The translations under genes were made by a program, and so were the position numbers. From contig OZ012690.1 in the NCBI GenBank assembly GCA_963942565.1, positions 42,160,817-42,224,816 of the forward strand: DNA of 64,000 nt, read 5' to 3'. Position 1 is the stretch's first letter. The number at the start of each line of letters is the position of its first letter. Positions 38,487 through 51,020 of the stretch are shown in pieces. The DNA comes from Maea johnstoni (lineage: Eukaryota > Annelida > Polychaeta > Spionida > Magelonidae). The notes beneath the pieces are model-generated. The model ran no database searches, was not told the DNA's origin, and saw only the letters and a program-made list of their open reading frames with translations.

Positions 38487-39029
38487 GAGGCTGAGCCTAG
38501 AGGGCGCTACAACTATATCAAATTTGCAGGGACACTAGAGTTCCTCAGCTGTGCATGGTTTTCCCCTGTGAGATGAGTGGCACAAATCTCACAACTACAT
38601 CATGGTTATCCCATTCCCTCTTAACTCTCTCCTCTCTAATAGAAAGCTCATTGATTTGAATAAAATATTAGGTAATATTTCACCATTTCATCCATACACA
38701 ATGTACTTTTTATAAGACCAAACAATGGGCAGACCTAGAGCTATGTTTTCAGAATGATATCAATAAGTTCTGTCAATGAAGAGATGATGCATGGGCTGGA
38801 GTAATAAACATAGAATGATCTGAAGACAAATTTATCTGTAGGACATGAGGCTACCTGCTAGAAAAAGATCCTTTCCTGATTATTAGGACCCACCTCACGT
38901 TCTGAAATCAATAAGTACATCACCTTAAAGAATCTGATCTGGAAAAACTGGATTCAATAATAAAATTCACATCGCTCTTGAATTGAGAAGTGAATCAAAA
39001 TATTCTTAGGATATTTTCGGGATTATGCT
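38487..39029. other. non-coding stretch
   Basis: Unique AT-rich intronic sequence, nothing recognised. Confidence 0.4.
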
Positions 39030-39235
39030 TTATTCATTTGTAAACTAACACATTCGTACACAAACATCTAACATCCAGCCCCACCGGAAATTGCTGTTCA
39101 TTCCCGTTATCCCAGCTAATAGACATTTATTCATTTATTTGTAAACTAACATACTCACACACAAACATTTACTTCCCGCCCCCACCGGAAATTGCTGCTC
39201 ATTTCGGTTATTCTAGCTAATAGACACGGTTCGCT
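39030..39235. repeat. tandem duplication, two ~97-bp units
   Basis: Both units read ttattcattt, gtaaactaacanactc, acacaaacat, cccnaccggaaattgctg, tcatt and agctaatagaca. Divergence is modest. Confidence 0.85.
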
Positions 39236-39362
39236 CAGTCCCACATTCCCGTGATCAGGAGCTTTTTTCTGGCGCGGGTATTCTTGGTACAACATGTGGA
39301 ATAAATAAATCAAGTCTGGCTGACATGTCTGACAGACTAGGAGCCAAGCTGGTGAGGAAACC

Positions 39363-39775
39363 CCCCATGTTCAATTAGGAGCTTGTAGCGCTAACACAGG
39401 CCTGATACTGAGAGGGTGGACCTTCTTCTTCAAGTTAACCCTTCCATGCCTATTACAGCAGTCCCCATGTTCAATTAGGGGTTTGTAGCGCTATCACGGC
39501 CATGATACTGAGAAAGGGGACCTTCTTCTCCAGGTTAACAGTTTCATGCCTAAGCAGTCCCCATGTAGCACTAACTCGGCCGTGATACTGTGAGGGGGGA
39601 CATTCTACTTCCCTGGATCTCCACGTTAACCCTTTCATGCCTAAGTAGTACCCATGTTCAATAATTGGCGTGTAGCGCTAACACAGCGATGATACTGTGA
39701 GGGGGGTCCTTCTTCTTCCCTAGATTTCCAGGTTAACCCTTTCATGCCTACGCAGTCCCCATGTAAAAATACTGA
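39363..39775. repeat. tandem repeat, four ~86-110-bp units
   Basis: The anchor ccccatgt occurs at 39363, 39473, 39559, 39650 (acccatgt) and 39757. Each unit has tgtagcgctaacac, catgatactgtgag, ggaccttcttctt and then gTTAACCCTTTCATGCCTA. The last block is the same as a family B terminus, so a MITE end appears to have been swept into the repeat unit. Confidence 0.85.
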
Positions 39776-40401
39776 GGTGTAGTATCAAAAATTATTGGAC
39801 TGTAGGAGGAGGGCATTTGATAACCTAACCTAGAATCCCAAATGGAGGGTAACACATAACAAATATCCCCATGTTCAATATATCTGCTGTGCAGTTTTAA
39901 CAATATACTACTGTAGGGGGATGGAGGATTTCCTCTGTGGCTACCCCTTCCAGTCGGAGCAGTGCTGTGATTGGGGGAAACACAGCACAAAGTGTTTTCT
40001 ATCACCGCCAGCCACTAGAAAGGCCAATTCTACCTTCTCTTTTAGAGAGCTCCACTGCGCGCTCTCCAGCTTGCTCGCTGCACATGTTTATTTTTTCGGT
40101 TAAATTCCGGAAATATTTACCGATGCTCAGCTATTTTTGACTGTCCCACTCTCTGCACATGCTAACCACCTCTTTCATTCTCCTTATACCAGTTACAGGG
40201 CCAGACTTCCTGAGTAGGGCAGCAGTGACATGTATATCAACATTATGGTTTCAAGTATACAAGGCAAATAAATCTGTTGCATTCACCGAAGCATGAAATA
40301 TGAATTGGAGGGAAGCAGAACATTAGAGAACCCACTGTTGGCTAATTCTATAAGAAATAGCGGGCTGTCTGCAGCTCACAGTCCATAATTTCAATAGCGC
40401 C
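39776..40401. other. non-coding stretch
   Basis: Unique sequence. Overlapping open frames at 39921-40140 have no recognised homology. Confidence 0.4.
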
Positions 40402-40450
40402 TTAACCCATTCACACTCAAAGTATCCTACTCATGTAAGGAAATTTAGAA
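40402..40450 (-). mobile_element. family B end fragment
   Basis: TTAACCCATTCACACTCAAAG followed by about 30 bp of weak similarity. The body is missing. Confidence 0.5.
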
Positions 40451-40645
40451 AACTTTTTTATATATATATAAAAGTCAGCATTCATTAAATGAGTTTTATT
40501 TTTATAGCGCTTCTTTATTTTCTAAATTAAAACAGTTTTGTTGAAATGAGGTTGTTACAAAATAGAAGGTAAATTCACACACTCCTGTCCAAGGCCGAAG
40601 TTAATAAGCCTTTGGTCATGACAACACTTTCATGACTGTAGCATT

Positions 40646-40652
<7 letters not shown>

Positions 40653-40738
<86 letters not shown>
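40653..40738. repeat. (CT)n microsatellite
   Basis: About 86 bp of uninterrupted CT. Confidence 0.97.
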
Positions 40739-40742
<4 letters not shown>

Positions 40743-41550
40743 AGATGAGAACTAAAAGCTCTGTCAGTCCTTTTCGAGATCTATTTCACCTGTAAGTGGG
40801 GCACCATTTTCTCGTATTTATGCCATGAATGAATAAAGACTGCTTCGCTTCAATAAACAACCTGAATACCTGAGACTTTCATGCTAGATTTATCGAAATT
40901 TGATTGGAAAAGCTTTCTCCGTCAAACATAATTCTTGGGTTAAATGGCAATAGTTTCCACATAGCTTGGTATGACTACAATACAAACATTTTGTAGATTC
41001 CATCACCCTTTTCATCACACTTCTAGTTACACATGGAATTACTGTGTGTTCATTGATAAAGGGTATTGCTTTTCATGTGGGTCGAGGCTGTGCTTTCTGT
41101 CAATGGGGTTGTTTTCATTCATAAGTGGAAATTCCACAAGTTGTAGACTAGAGTGATGTGTGGTACCTAGGGAGGAATACCTCAGTACTATAACTGGACT
41201 GCGTGAGCGATGCAGAGATGTGCACAGGAGCTCAGAGAGAGTATGGAACCTGGCATAAGAGGTATCTGCTAAGAATGCTACACATGTAACCCATCTCCAT
41301 TCATTCATCTTTTCATTCCTGTGATCGAAATAAACAACTGCAGATGCACATTCCCTCAACTTCAAGGTGAGAGGAAGGCATGCCACAGAAAAACCTGGAA
41401 ATACACACAATAGCTACAAACAAGTATGGTTTGGCACACTGTGTTACGTTAAGTCTGACTTTTAACTAGCAAGTGGCATGGTACTGTATGAAATAATAGA
41501 TAGTATGCTCTTTTAGCATAGATTACATTCTCAATCCATCCATCCATCCA

Positions 41551-41632
<82 letters not shown>

Positions 41633-43235
41633 GCTCTCTCTCTCTCGTCATCACATACATACATAATCACATTGCCAAACACAACTATGCTGGTCATCTA
41701 AGCGCCCTAAGTCATGTTGCCATGGTGACCATAACAGGTGATTAGGACGGATGATTTCCTGATAATGTGAATAATTTTCACCTGGGGAGATATGGCAGTG
41801 TTATATTGCTCTCCAGGTGGACACTAACTAGTGACGCTGTTTGAATACACAATTGAGGCTCTTAGATATCATTCACGGCTTCACGCCTCAAGATTTTCCT
41901 AAAAGCTGCCGCATGAAACAAGAAAACTAATGTATCAAAAAATACTATTATTAATATATTTGCAATATTTACATAATTTATATTATTAAATGATATATGA
42001 TTTATACAATTTAAGAAAATAATCCTAAAATAAAAAAATATCTGAAGTAAAGCTGTCGGTTGACCAACATTTCTCCATCAAAGTATTTTCGAGAAAAAAA
42101 TGCATCCATCCACAAAGTAACATAGTGACTTCAAATGGCCAGCATAGAAATATCCTTAAAGGTCTGGTTAGAAGGGGTTGACTTATTTTTTGTTTACAGG
42201 TATCAGTTCTAAAAATGATGAAATAATATGAAGTTGATGACAAAAAGTTGTATGTAGTCAAAGATTAAGATTTCTCTCAGCATAGCATTGAGTTTGCGAA
42301 GGCTTCTCAACACAATCATGGAATAACTCACAAAGAGCACAAAACCCATCAATAACATGTGGTAACACATAAGAATACCGAAACAACTGAATCTGCACAA
42401 ACAGACCATAAAATTGAGCATTTGTATAGCTGTCTGTGTCAGAGTCCCGTAGGTCAGACAAAGATAACCCCAGGGGGTCAATATCTCTTCATAGTTGCTC
42501 TCCAGGTGAAGATGAATACAGATATCAGGATAATTCTGGAGGCCATTTCATGATAAATATTGCCATCTGTATGTCGAGTGTGGATGGGCTTGACCATCAA
42601 ACGAGGGCCGGGATTTCTGGACAATCTAGTGGACGTCATAGGAGATGACAGTTGGACCTGGTGCGATCGTCGCCATGGCAACAAATATGAGCAGACAGAC
42701 TCATTAAAGGGCGTAAATTGGCGAGTGCAAGTGAGAAATGTGGATGGATGACGCCTTGATTAGGGGACAACCATGAATCATACTCGCCGTGGCAAAAATG
42801 GCGGATAATTTCTCTGGTCAATTTAGCAACCAAGAAATCGTGTCACGAGGACAACACAACCTTCTGCCTTCTTTGGCACATATAGCTAATAGAAATGAAC
42901 CAAACCCGAACAAAAGTAAGTGAAAAATATCCCCTCCCTGAACCCAAACAAAAATAAATCACTAAATCCTGTTCTTGTGAAGAACCGGCAATTCAGTTGC
43001 CATGGCAACTTAAGTGCCATATTTTATCTTAGCCCTATAATTAGCGTACAAACCCACCCCTTACCAGTTATGATGACTTCCGCAATCACATAACAACATA
43101 CTCGTAAAAATGAAAAATTGAAAAGGTTGCCAAGCAATAGAGAACTATTGCTATGGAAACTGTTGTTGGGTTGAGATAGCCAATCACTCTTCCTCTCTGA
43201 CAGCCCTGCTAGGAGGGTATGGTAAAATCCAACTG
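40739..43235. other. non-coding stretch with CT tract and MITE scrap
   Basis: A (CATC)n plus (CT)n tract lies at 41536-41647. Very AT-rich sequence follows at 41930-42040. 42045-42110 (ttgaccaacatttctccatc, aaagtattttc) is a piece of the family B right arm. The remainder is unique. No exon recognised. Confidence 0.5.
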
Positions 43236-43449
43236 TGCCAGTAATGGCTGAAAGAAGCTTGGACTATTTCTGAAATACCTTCCTAGTAAAGGCATAGTTA
43301 AGAAAATATTTGATGGAGAAATGTTATAAAGAAGCCTGCTAACATCTCTCCATCAAATATTTAGGGAAATTCTCCTTTATTCGAAAGTTATTTTCAAAAG
43401 TATCATAGACCCAGACGTCTTCGCAGCATCTCCAGGCCTAAATGGGTTA
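43236..43449 (+). mobile_element. family B MITE with a compensated hairpin
   Basis: The left terminus is degraded and the right end reads GGCCTAAATGGGTTAG. The hairpin is the best in the window: 43304-43326 pairs with 43340-43362 over 23 bp with one mismatch and a 13-base loop. Compared with the family (tttgaaggag and ctccttcaaa), this copy reads tttgatggag and ctccatcaaa, a change matched on both arms. Confidence 0.8.
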
Positions 43450-44379
43450 GTGAATAATACCCTCATTCCCATCTCCATCGCCCCTCTACCCTTCTTTATC
43501 ACCCTTTTTGCATTCAAAGATTGATCTACCACAGTCAACTTCTCGCTTAATTGGTGAAAAAAAAAATTAAATCCCTCTTACATTATCCAATTATGTGACA
43601 GCCATAGTTTTCTTAATATGGATTGCCTAATCAAAATCTTGATCAAAAACTTCTTTTCCGAGATTGGGAAATTCTCTGAAGGATTTACTGTGCCAAATAA
43701 AACCACTGCACACGAGGATAGCAACCTTTATCTCCTGGCCTTCATTACTATGTGGTATAAATCTTCCTCATAAGATATTGGACTTGTAAATCCCATATCT
43801 GAATGTCAGTACATGCTAATATAATATTGGCTGATTAACCAAATATCGCCAAGAAAAAATCTGGCGTACATGTCTAGAACATTTTCCGTCATATTTGATT
43901 ACGCAATAACCCTTGAAAAAGATCATGTAGTTTCATCGGCTTAGGAAATTTTGCATAAAGAATATAATTTCTTGACATTTAGTCAAATGATTTTCACGTC
44001 CTCCACCAGTATCCTCAAAAAATAGAACTCTAATTGATGGGTTTTGTTCACAGTTGTGAGACCACGCATATAATACAATTTCAAAAGGGTTAAATTTTCA
44101 CATTTTCCTTAGAAAATACTAGGGTTAGAAGGGCTGTTAAGGCAATATGGGAATAAGTGGCCTAATATCCAACTCAAGAATTTATCCTTGGTCTCCGCTA
44201 ATTTCCCCAGGTTCTCTGTGAAATATACTGCTACCAGCAACCCTCTGGGGTAGTAAATAGTGAGTGCCATTAATTTCCGTTGAGTAGCAATTGCTTTTGG
44301 ATGTTCAATGAACTCTATTCCATGCTCATAATCTACTAAAATACCATCAGTCAGATGGTGGTGGAGGTTTAACCCCTGT
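43450..44379. other. non-coding stretch
   Basis: Unique AT-rich sequence, nothing recognised. Confidence 0.4.
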
Positions 44380-44618
44380 TTAACCTATTAATTCTTAGAG
44401 TTCCTACAGAAATTGTCGTCTAGATCTAAGATTCTTTTGACAATGGCTTCGTAATTGAGAATGATTATACCAACTTTTTTGAGAGTTGTTGGTAATTGTC
44501 GATTAAGATTTCTCCTTCTAATATTTTCCAAATATACTTTCACGTATAAGCTTTCACCAAAATTGTTTCACTATTATTGTTCTTCTGTTTTGGCTGCTGT
44601 GAGCATTAATGGGTTAAA
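44380..44618 (-). mobile_element. family B TTAA MITE, full length, minus orientation
   Basis: TTAACCTATTAATTCTTAGAG to GAGCATTAATGGGTTAA, 239 bp. Interior: attgtcgtctagatc, aattgagaatgattat, gagagttgttggtaattg, tttctccttctaatattttc, ttggctgctgtgagc. The left hairpin arm has lost several bases. Confidence 0.83.
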
Positions 44619-44699
44619 TTTATTTGAAAGAAAGATGAAGGTTGCATTGCAATCAGTTTTTCCCTATCATATAATTCTATAAACTGATAGAGTGATAGT

Positions 44700-44750
44700 T
44701 ATTACTACGAATAGCAGTTTTTTTGGCTGCTATAAGCCTGAATGGGTTAA
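44700..44750 (-). mobile_element. family B 3' end fragment
   Basis: tttttttggctgctataagc and ctgaatgggTTAA, immediately followed by cctattctag, a possible start of a further copy using the same TTAA. Confidence 0.6.
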
Positions 44751-47494
44751 CCTATTCTAGAAGAGCTACATCATTTCAAAGAGAGTTGCCCTTTTGAATA
44801 ATGCCTAAAAAGGCAAGATCCCCTCATAGTTCATGTTGAAAAAATGGAGAACCTAATAACTGACTATTGATTTAATAATAAAATCAGAGCCATGAAATTG
44901 AATTATATGTAAGTGACACAGAAAAGGACAGAGATTTGATAAGGCCAACAAAAAGTGTCTATTCGTGGCATGTAGCTTTCGATGATTGGTTGAAGTTTTA
45001 AGATGATGCCTTGTTAAGAAAGATTTGAAAAAAATTGTAAGGCAATGTTGGGGACAACTGGTATAAATCTATGATATATCAAAGTTTGCAAATATGATTG
45101 CGTAAGTCATTTGTGATCTCAATTTGGTTCCAAACTTTGTTGATAAGTTAATTGAAAACTTCCCACTAAGTGTGAGTTATGGCTCTGTGTGAATACCAAT
45201 AATACAACTAATGACAAACATCAGATGCTAGAAACAATGAGAGGAAAAACAATGGTTGAATTTATCATCCAAAAGCAATAACACTCCCGTCCTGGAAGCA
45301 ATTCCCCGTCGTTAGTGACTGCACCTTGAGCTAATTAAGAGAGAATTGCCAATTTGGCGAGATTAGAAATCGTCAGCGCCCCACGCTGGCCGCCTGGCAG
45401 GCTGGAACTCTTCAGGAGCGGGAGGTAATAAAGACATCTGTTTGTGTCGCTGATTGAGAAGTGCCGCTCATGGCTCTGACAGTGGCAGTGGCAGCAGTGA
45501 GTGTGCACCAGACCTGGCACACTCTCTGCCTTGGCACACCACGTGCCCCCCCCCCCCCCCCCCCCCCCTCTCCTCCCTTCTTCTACACCATAACCCAGCA
45601 GAACATGACGAAACACTTCAATCTGGGAACCAATGTGCACACCAAGTGCTTAGTTCACAAGAAAAGTTCTCAGGGTACTTACATACTTCTCATTAGAAGC
45701 CAAAGTTTCTGAACCAAATTTCACATTCAAACTGGGAAACAATACAGTACATAAAACATTTTCATATAGGATTAGTTAAGTTGTAAGTCTTCCACTTACA
45801 TGCTTAAGTGAGCACAGAGTTCTGAGACTACTATTATAAGTACTTCAGCCACTGAACTACCATTCTTATCAAACGCCACAAAAAGCCTTGCATGACATAG
45901 TACATTTTGTCTACCATATTAAATTTTCTAACACCTTTCCCTTCTTGAAATTATTCATTTCATGCACGAGCATCCAGGATCTGAGGAGCAACTATTCAAG
46001 TTACTACCACAGCTCAGCTGTGAATGTTCAATAATTCTGAATTATTCATTCCTCAAACTAAAACTGTTTGTTGATAATTTCCTGAATCCCACATCAGCAA
46101 ACAGCAGATCTGAATCAATACATATCAAGTAACTGAACACTAAACCCTTGAAATGAAATCCTATCCATCACCCACAATGGCCGAGTGCTGGGATATGTGT
46201 GAAGTTAGTCTTAACCCCCCCCCTGAATCCTGAATGCAGTGTGGTATTGCTGTAATTAATTATTAACACAATGTAAGCTATCACGGTAGGCGAGGCAGAT
46301 CTCAACACTCTCCAGGCCCGGAGCACCAGGCACCACAGTAGTGCGAGGCAATATTCATATCAAGACTGGGAGCCGCTGCTGCTGCTGCCTGCCGGACCTA
46401 CAACAGTAGAGGAAATGGGACTGATAGAATTATCATGCCAGCTCTTAAACCATACCCCTGTTGTTGTCGCTCACTCAGAGAGAAGTGAGGTCCCGGCATA
46501 TCAGCATCTACCCTCAGCCTGTTCCATGCAGGGCTTGATGATTGCTCACTAGTAAAACCTGCTACATGCATTCCCATTCATGCACAGAGCTACTCCACTT
46601 GCAAAGTGTTTTTCACATCCATGAATCTTCAGAAAAGTTCAATGAAAACAAGTTTTCATCATGTTCTTTAAATAGCATAACACTTTATTCATAATCCCAG
46701 TCTGCTAAGAGCCCTGGCAGCTCGGGTTTACCAAAATGTTATAAAAATTTACTGACTTGAAATAAAGATTACTTTAGATTCCTTTTTTTTAAAGTAAAAG
46801 TACTGAAAAGATATAAACCAAATATACTATTGAGGAAACACCAATGGAAAACTACCCCCCCCCCCCCCCCAAAATGTCATAACAACATCAATTTATGGTA
46901 TCCCTCAAATTCCCCGATATTCATGGTATTAGAAATGAATAATGCATTGTGGGTAAGTCATCTGTTTTCCGCCAACGCCACTTGTGTCACAGAGGAAATA
47001 GCAAATGTCCAGGCGTGGATTATTATTAACCCCGCTTTAGCTGCGATACAGATTTGTCATATCCCACACATGCTCTTTTTCCAGCCCGTCATCATGCTGG
47101 CAGTCAAAAGCCCATCATTTGTCAGTCAAAGTTTGCGTAATTCGCCTTTCTGTCGAGGCGTGTTGAGCGCGTTCAGCTGGTGATTGCTATTGATCGCAGG
47201 CCAAGCACCTTGTTAGGAGCGCAAAATGCCACTCGCCACAAAACACCAAACATAATGGACCAAGATGATTAAAGTTAAAGGCAGCATAATGGCTAATGAT
47301 TGATCAGTCAATAGAGACTGACTGGGGGAATCAAAATAAAACACGTTCCGCCCTCTTGGACATTTATAAATCAATAAACGAATAGAGAAAAAAAAGCTGA
47401 TGAATAATAAAAGCAGCCTCTCACACCTGATAGAATTTGTGAATTGGAATTTCATTTATCATTTCTGTTTTTCTGCTCAATTGCAGCAAAGTTG
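44751..47494. other. non-coding stretch with C-runs and a dispersed repeat
   Basis: Homopolymers of about 23 C (45546-45568) and 16 C (46855-46870). 46692-46785 is the second copy of the repeat seen at 37125-37215. 47020-47480 is repeat-free and of balanced composition, with tgattgatcagtcaat and ttgatcgcagg, and could be a conserved non-coding element; this is a guess from composition only. Confidence 0.4.
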
Positions 47495-47580
47495 TGAAAA
47501 GCCAGTTGTAAGTGGCTAAACCAGAGTGCCCGGCAAAAACCACCGCCTAACTCCAAGTCACTGGCATCTCTCTCACATGT
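47495..47580 (-). mobile_element. SINE core fragment
   Basis: On the minus strand it reads catgtgagagagatgccagt, gacttggagttaggcggtgg and tttttgccgggcactctgg. The first parts match the region downstream of the tRNA-like head at 53820-54010 (gataaagttgccagtgactt, ggttaggcagtgggttttgc). No tRNA head is present here. Confidence 0.6.
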
Positions 47581-47667
47581 TCAAACACACACACACCTAA
47601 CTGAACTGACAGGTTGAGTTGAATGTGGACTTCATGGGCAACTGTTTTATACACCATGTGCTTTTTT

Positions 47668-47695
47668 GTATAGATCTCCAGGCATGAAAGGGTTA
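47668..47695 (+). mobile_element. family B 3' terminus fragment
   Basis: tagatctccaggcatgaaag then ggTTAA, the right end of family B with no body attached. Confidence 0.5.
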
Positions 47696-48889
47696 AGGAG
47701 GTGCAGGGCTCACGGCCAAGAACTTGACACTGGAGCACCTGAAAGCATTCAGACTCAATCAAAGACGTTGCTGCACAGCGCCCGACTCCTTGTGTGAAAT
47801 ATGAAACGCCCCAGCTACCCAATTAAAACACGCACCATGGAATCATATCCCATCCAGCCTTTCAAATCAATAGCAGCTTTACTGCTCTCTCCAGATTCAT
47901 ATAGCGCAATGTACCAGTGTCAATTGGAGATCATCGATTTCTGTTGTAAGGTATGAAGTCTAGACTGATATATAATCTAACCATTCGAAATGAGAAAGCG
48001 AGGGTGGTGAGAAACCAAATTTCAAACAGTTCTATCTAAAAATGAAATAACATACTGCAAAACCTTAGAGATGTGAAAACCTTGGGACCAGAGCAAAAGG
48101 GTTCACATTAGGAGGTGATCACATCTCAGAGGTGTTTTCTTAATGTTCAAGACACAAATGGGACTTGGAAATAGTATTCACATTTGGAGGTATTCACATC
48201 TCTGGGGTATTCACAATGAGAGGTTTCACTGTATCATAAATGTGTTCCTCAATTTGATGTGAAGATGCTGGAAAACCTACTGATAAATGAAATAAAATAA
48301 TAATTCATAATTGGCAATTACGTTTATACCATCTTAAGTGAATCTTCGAAGAAATCAATATTCATTCTCCTGAATTCAAGTTAAATATTGTATTAAATGC
48401 CTGGAGAAACAACTCTTTAGGAGAGTAAAAGGAAGTCTATTTGTGATGTGTTTCCACTTGTGGCAGCCTATACAATAAGACAGCAGAGGCAATCTGCCGG
48501 AGCCACTACACAAATAGTCCTAATCACCGTGCAATAACGCAAACAAGCGGCGCGCCCCTAAGAAAACTTGCTAAATGAGTTGAGCGCAAATCTCTGCATG
48601 CACAAACACACGTCTAGACCGCCATTACCCTTACCTAATTAATTACAAACACCGCTGCTTTTTTATAATTACCGCATTATCCGAGCCAGCGAATATCAGC
48701 AGAAATTCACAATGGGTTCAATATGAATCAATACGCTTACATACAAACTGTACACTTCAAGCGCCCAGGTTGATAAAATTTCAATTGAGTGCTTGGTGGG
48801 AATGTTGAATCCTCATAATTGATTGTGACTTATGGCACACCTTAATATATAGATACAGAGAGAAATGAATTATCTACTGGTCTGACACT
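47696..48889. other. non-coding stretch
   Basis: About 48085-48235 has repeated gtattcacat, ctcnggggt and aggtttcac phrases, a small internally repeated segment. 48480-48800 is repeat-free with gcggcgcgcccc and acctaattaattac, another weak conserved-element candidate. Confidence 0.4.
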
Positions 48890-49055
48890 AAATAACAAAT
48901 TCATGTTTAGGAGTTCCTCTATGAATTGGAACTTCGGAATCAAGAATAATTTCACTAACTATTAGGAGGAGAGGTGTTGGTAGTGATCTAACCAACATAT
49001 CTCCTTTAAATATTTTTCTCAATATGCTTTCACCTGTGAGATTTCACACCCAGCA
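48890..49055 (-). mobile_element. family B fragment, ends missing
   Basis: tttaggagttcctctatgaa, cggaatcaagaataattt, ggaggagaggtgttggtagt, aacatatctcctttaaat and cctgtgagatttcaca follow the minus-orientation body. Neither TTAA end is clear. Confidence 0.6.
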
Positions 49056-49430
49056 AATCTCCCAAAATATCATAATTGATCTTTGTAATGAGAAATATTT
49101 CAATATATATCTAAATATAGTTAAACTTGTGATCAAGTGTTTATTAATTCTGACTCAATAATTGCTCTTTTTAATGAGAACTTATCTAAAAGATCTAGCA
49201 GACAATCTGGATATCCAGGGGAAGGCTGAGGCAGTGTTAATACCATGGCTGAGAAATAGTTTTATATATATCTAGCTTGAGAGTTAAACTTGTAATCAAA
49301 TGTTCATGAATTCCCACCCAGCAAATCCCCCCAAAGATCATAATTGTTCTTCTTAATGAGAAATATTCTAATGTATCTAGCAGACCATCTGGCTATCCTG
49401 GGTAAGGCAGTGTTAATACCCTGGCTGAGC
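49045..49430. repeat. nested local duplication, ~270-bp spacing
   Basis: 49045-49255 and 49314-49430 share cacccagcaaatc, atcataattg-tctt, taatgagaaatatt, gatctagcagac-atctgg, ctatcc, aaggcagtgttaatacc and tggctgag. The first block also holds an internal half-copy (aattgctctttttaatgaga). Confidence 0.8.
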
Positions 49431-50837
49431 ATCTCAATCCATCTCTGACTCACCCTGTATAATTTACCACTTATTCACTGATAAAATCACAAGCTATCAC
49501 ATCCCAATACGCTGTCCTATCCCCGTAAGATTCACGGAGCCCAGCGGGGCGAAACAGTGCAACTTCCTTGATAAATGCAATTAGTCATAAAACAATGGAT
49601 CAAGATGGACACCGACTCGCAGATCTTTTTTGCACGAATGGAACCAACAAAAGCGGTTGACCCCGCTGACAAGTAATTAAACCTTCGGCATGCCCGCTGC
49701 TACTCTGTTATTCATTATTTTTATTCCATTTGGCAGAGATCTGTGATCGGAAATGGATGAATCACAATGGCGACACACATGTCATACCATTGACTGATTA
49801 AGCTGCGTGATATGACAAGATTTCCCTGTCAAAAAGAAGTGGTACAAAAGCTGCTTGTCAAATTTCGTTAATAGATTACAATAGAACATACTAGTGCACA
49901 TGTTCGACTATAGGTTCATTCTCATTTCCAAGATTAAACTTCCTATTTGGTACTTAAGTAACAGCCTACTGCTTGAATCTGTGTGTGAATACCAACTGGG
50001 GCATGTGAGAAAGTTGCCAGTGTGGTACAAAATACATACTACTAATAAGATAGACCCTATACCTTTACAAATTTTGCTTTTTTAGGTCAGATACTGATTT
50101 GTGTGTCTTATAAAAGTGACACTACAGCTTCTACATCTTCTATCTTCTAAGAAAAGTCATCTTCAGCAAATTCTGACATAAACTTTTGGGTGTCCAAACT
50201 GTCAAAAAACAGTGTTCTGCGTGTCCAAATGACACGCTGGACGCATTGCGGCTAAGCCCCTGGACTTGGGGTAAGGCGGTGGTTTTCATCGGGTACTCTC
50301 GTTGAAATCCTCCACCACTTGCAACTGGATCGTCGCGACTTAGCCCCAATATGGCAGAAAAAGTGATGATGATTGAAATTCCAGAGTTCCTACATAGTTC
50401 TCCCAGAGGTAGCTGATGGTAATCCAGTAGGGAATAACACAGCAGAGTCAGGCCCCGAGAGACAGAAGAAAACATGAGCAATTGAGCCCCTCAAACAGCA
50501 CTCAACAAATTACCCCATACACAGACAATTTTACAATCAAATTTATTGTTTTCACTGCAGATGACAGCCTGTGAGGATGTGACCGATATCTGACTTCGCT
50601 AAATCAATAACATGTCACCAGAGACCATTTCTTTGATCAATTCTCTGTCAATTAATTTCCGCCCTGGGGTTAGAGTGTGTAGTCCAACTGCTGTTTTTTT
50701 TCATGAGCCTACTATGGTAACTGACAAGAGGATGTTTTTTTTAGAGCTCATCAATTCTTGATATATGGTAATAAACTTCATCAATATCCTCATCATAATT
50801 AGTAGTATTTTTTGCTGTAAACTCTATCTTTACATAC
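49431..50837. other. non-coding stretch
   Basis: Unique. 49490-49830 is repeat-free and of balanced composition. An open frame of 113 codons at 50140-50481 (minus) resembles no known family and has no convincing splice pair. Confidence 0.4.
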
Positions 50838-51020
50838 ATCACCATTGTCATCATTATCATCATCAGTCATTGTCATGATCACAGTCACCACCACCATCAG
50901 CTCTGAAATCATCCTCATCATCACCATCATGATTATCACAATCGTCACCATCATCATTATCATCATTAACAGAATCTTCATTGTCATTGTCATCATCATC
51001 ACCATAATTATCATCATCAG
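50838..51020. repeat. degenerate (ATC)n/(ATT)n microsatellite
   Basis: Trinucleotide runs of atc, att and acc. The Met/Ile-rich frames on both strands are artefacts. Confidence 0.9.
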
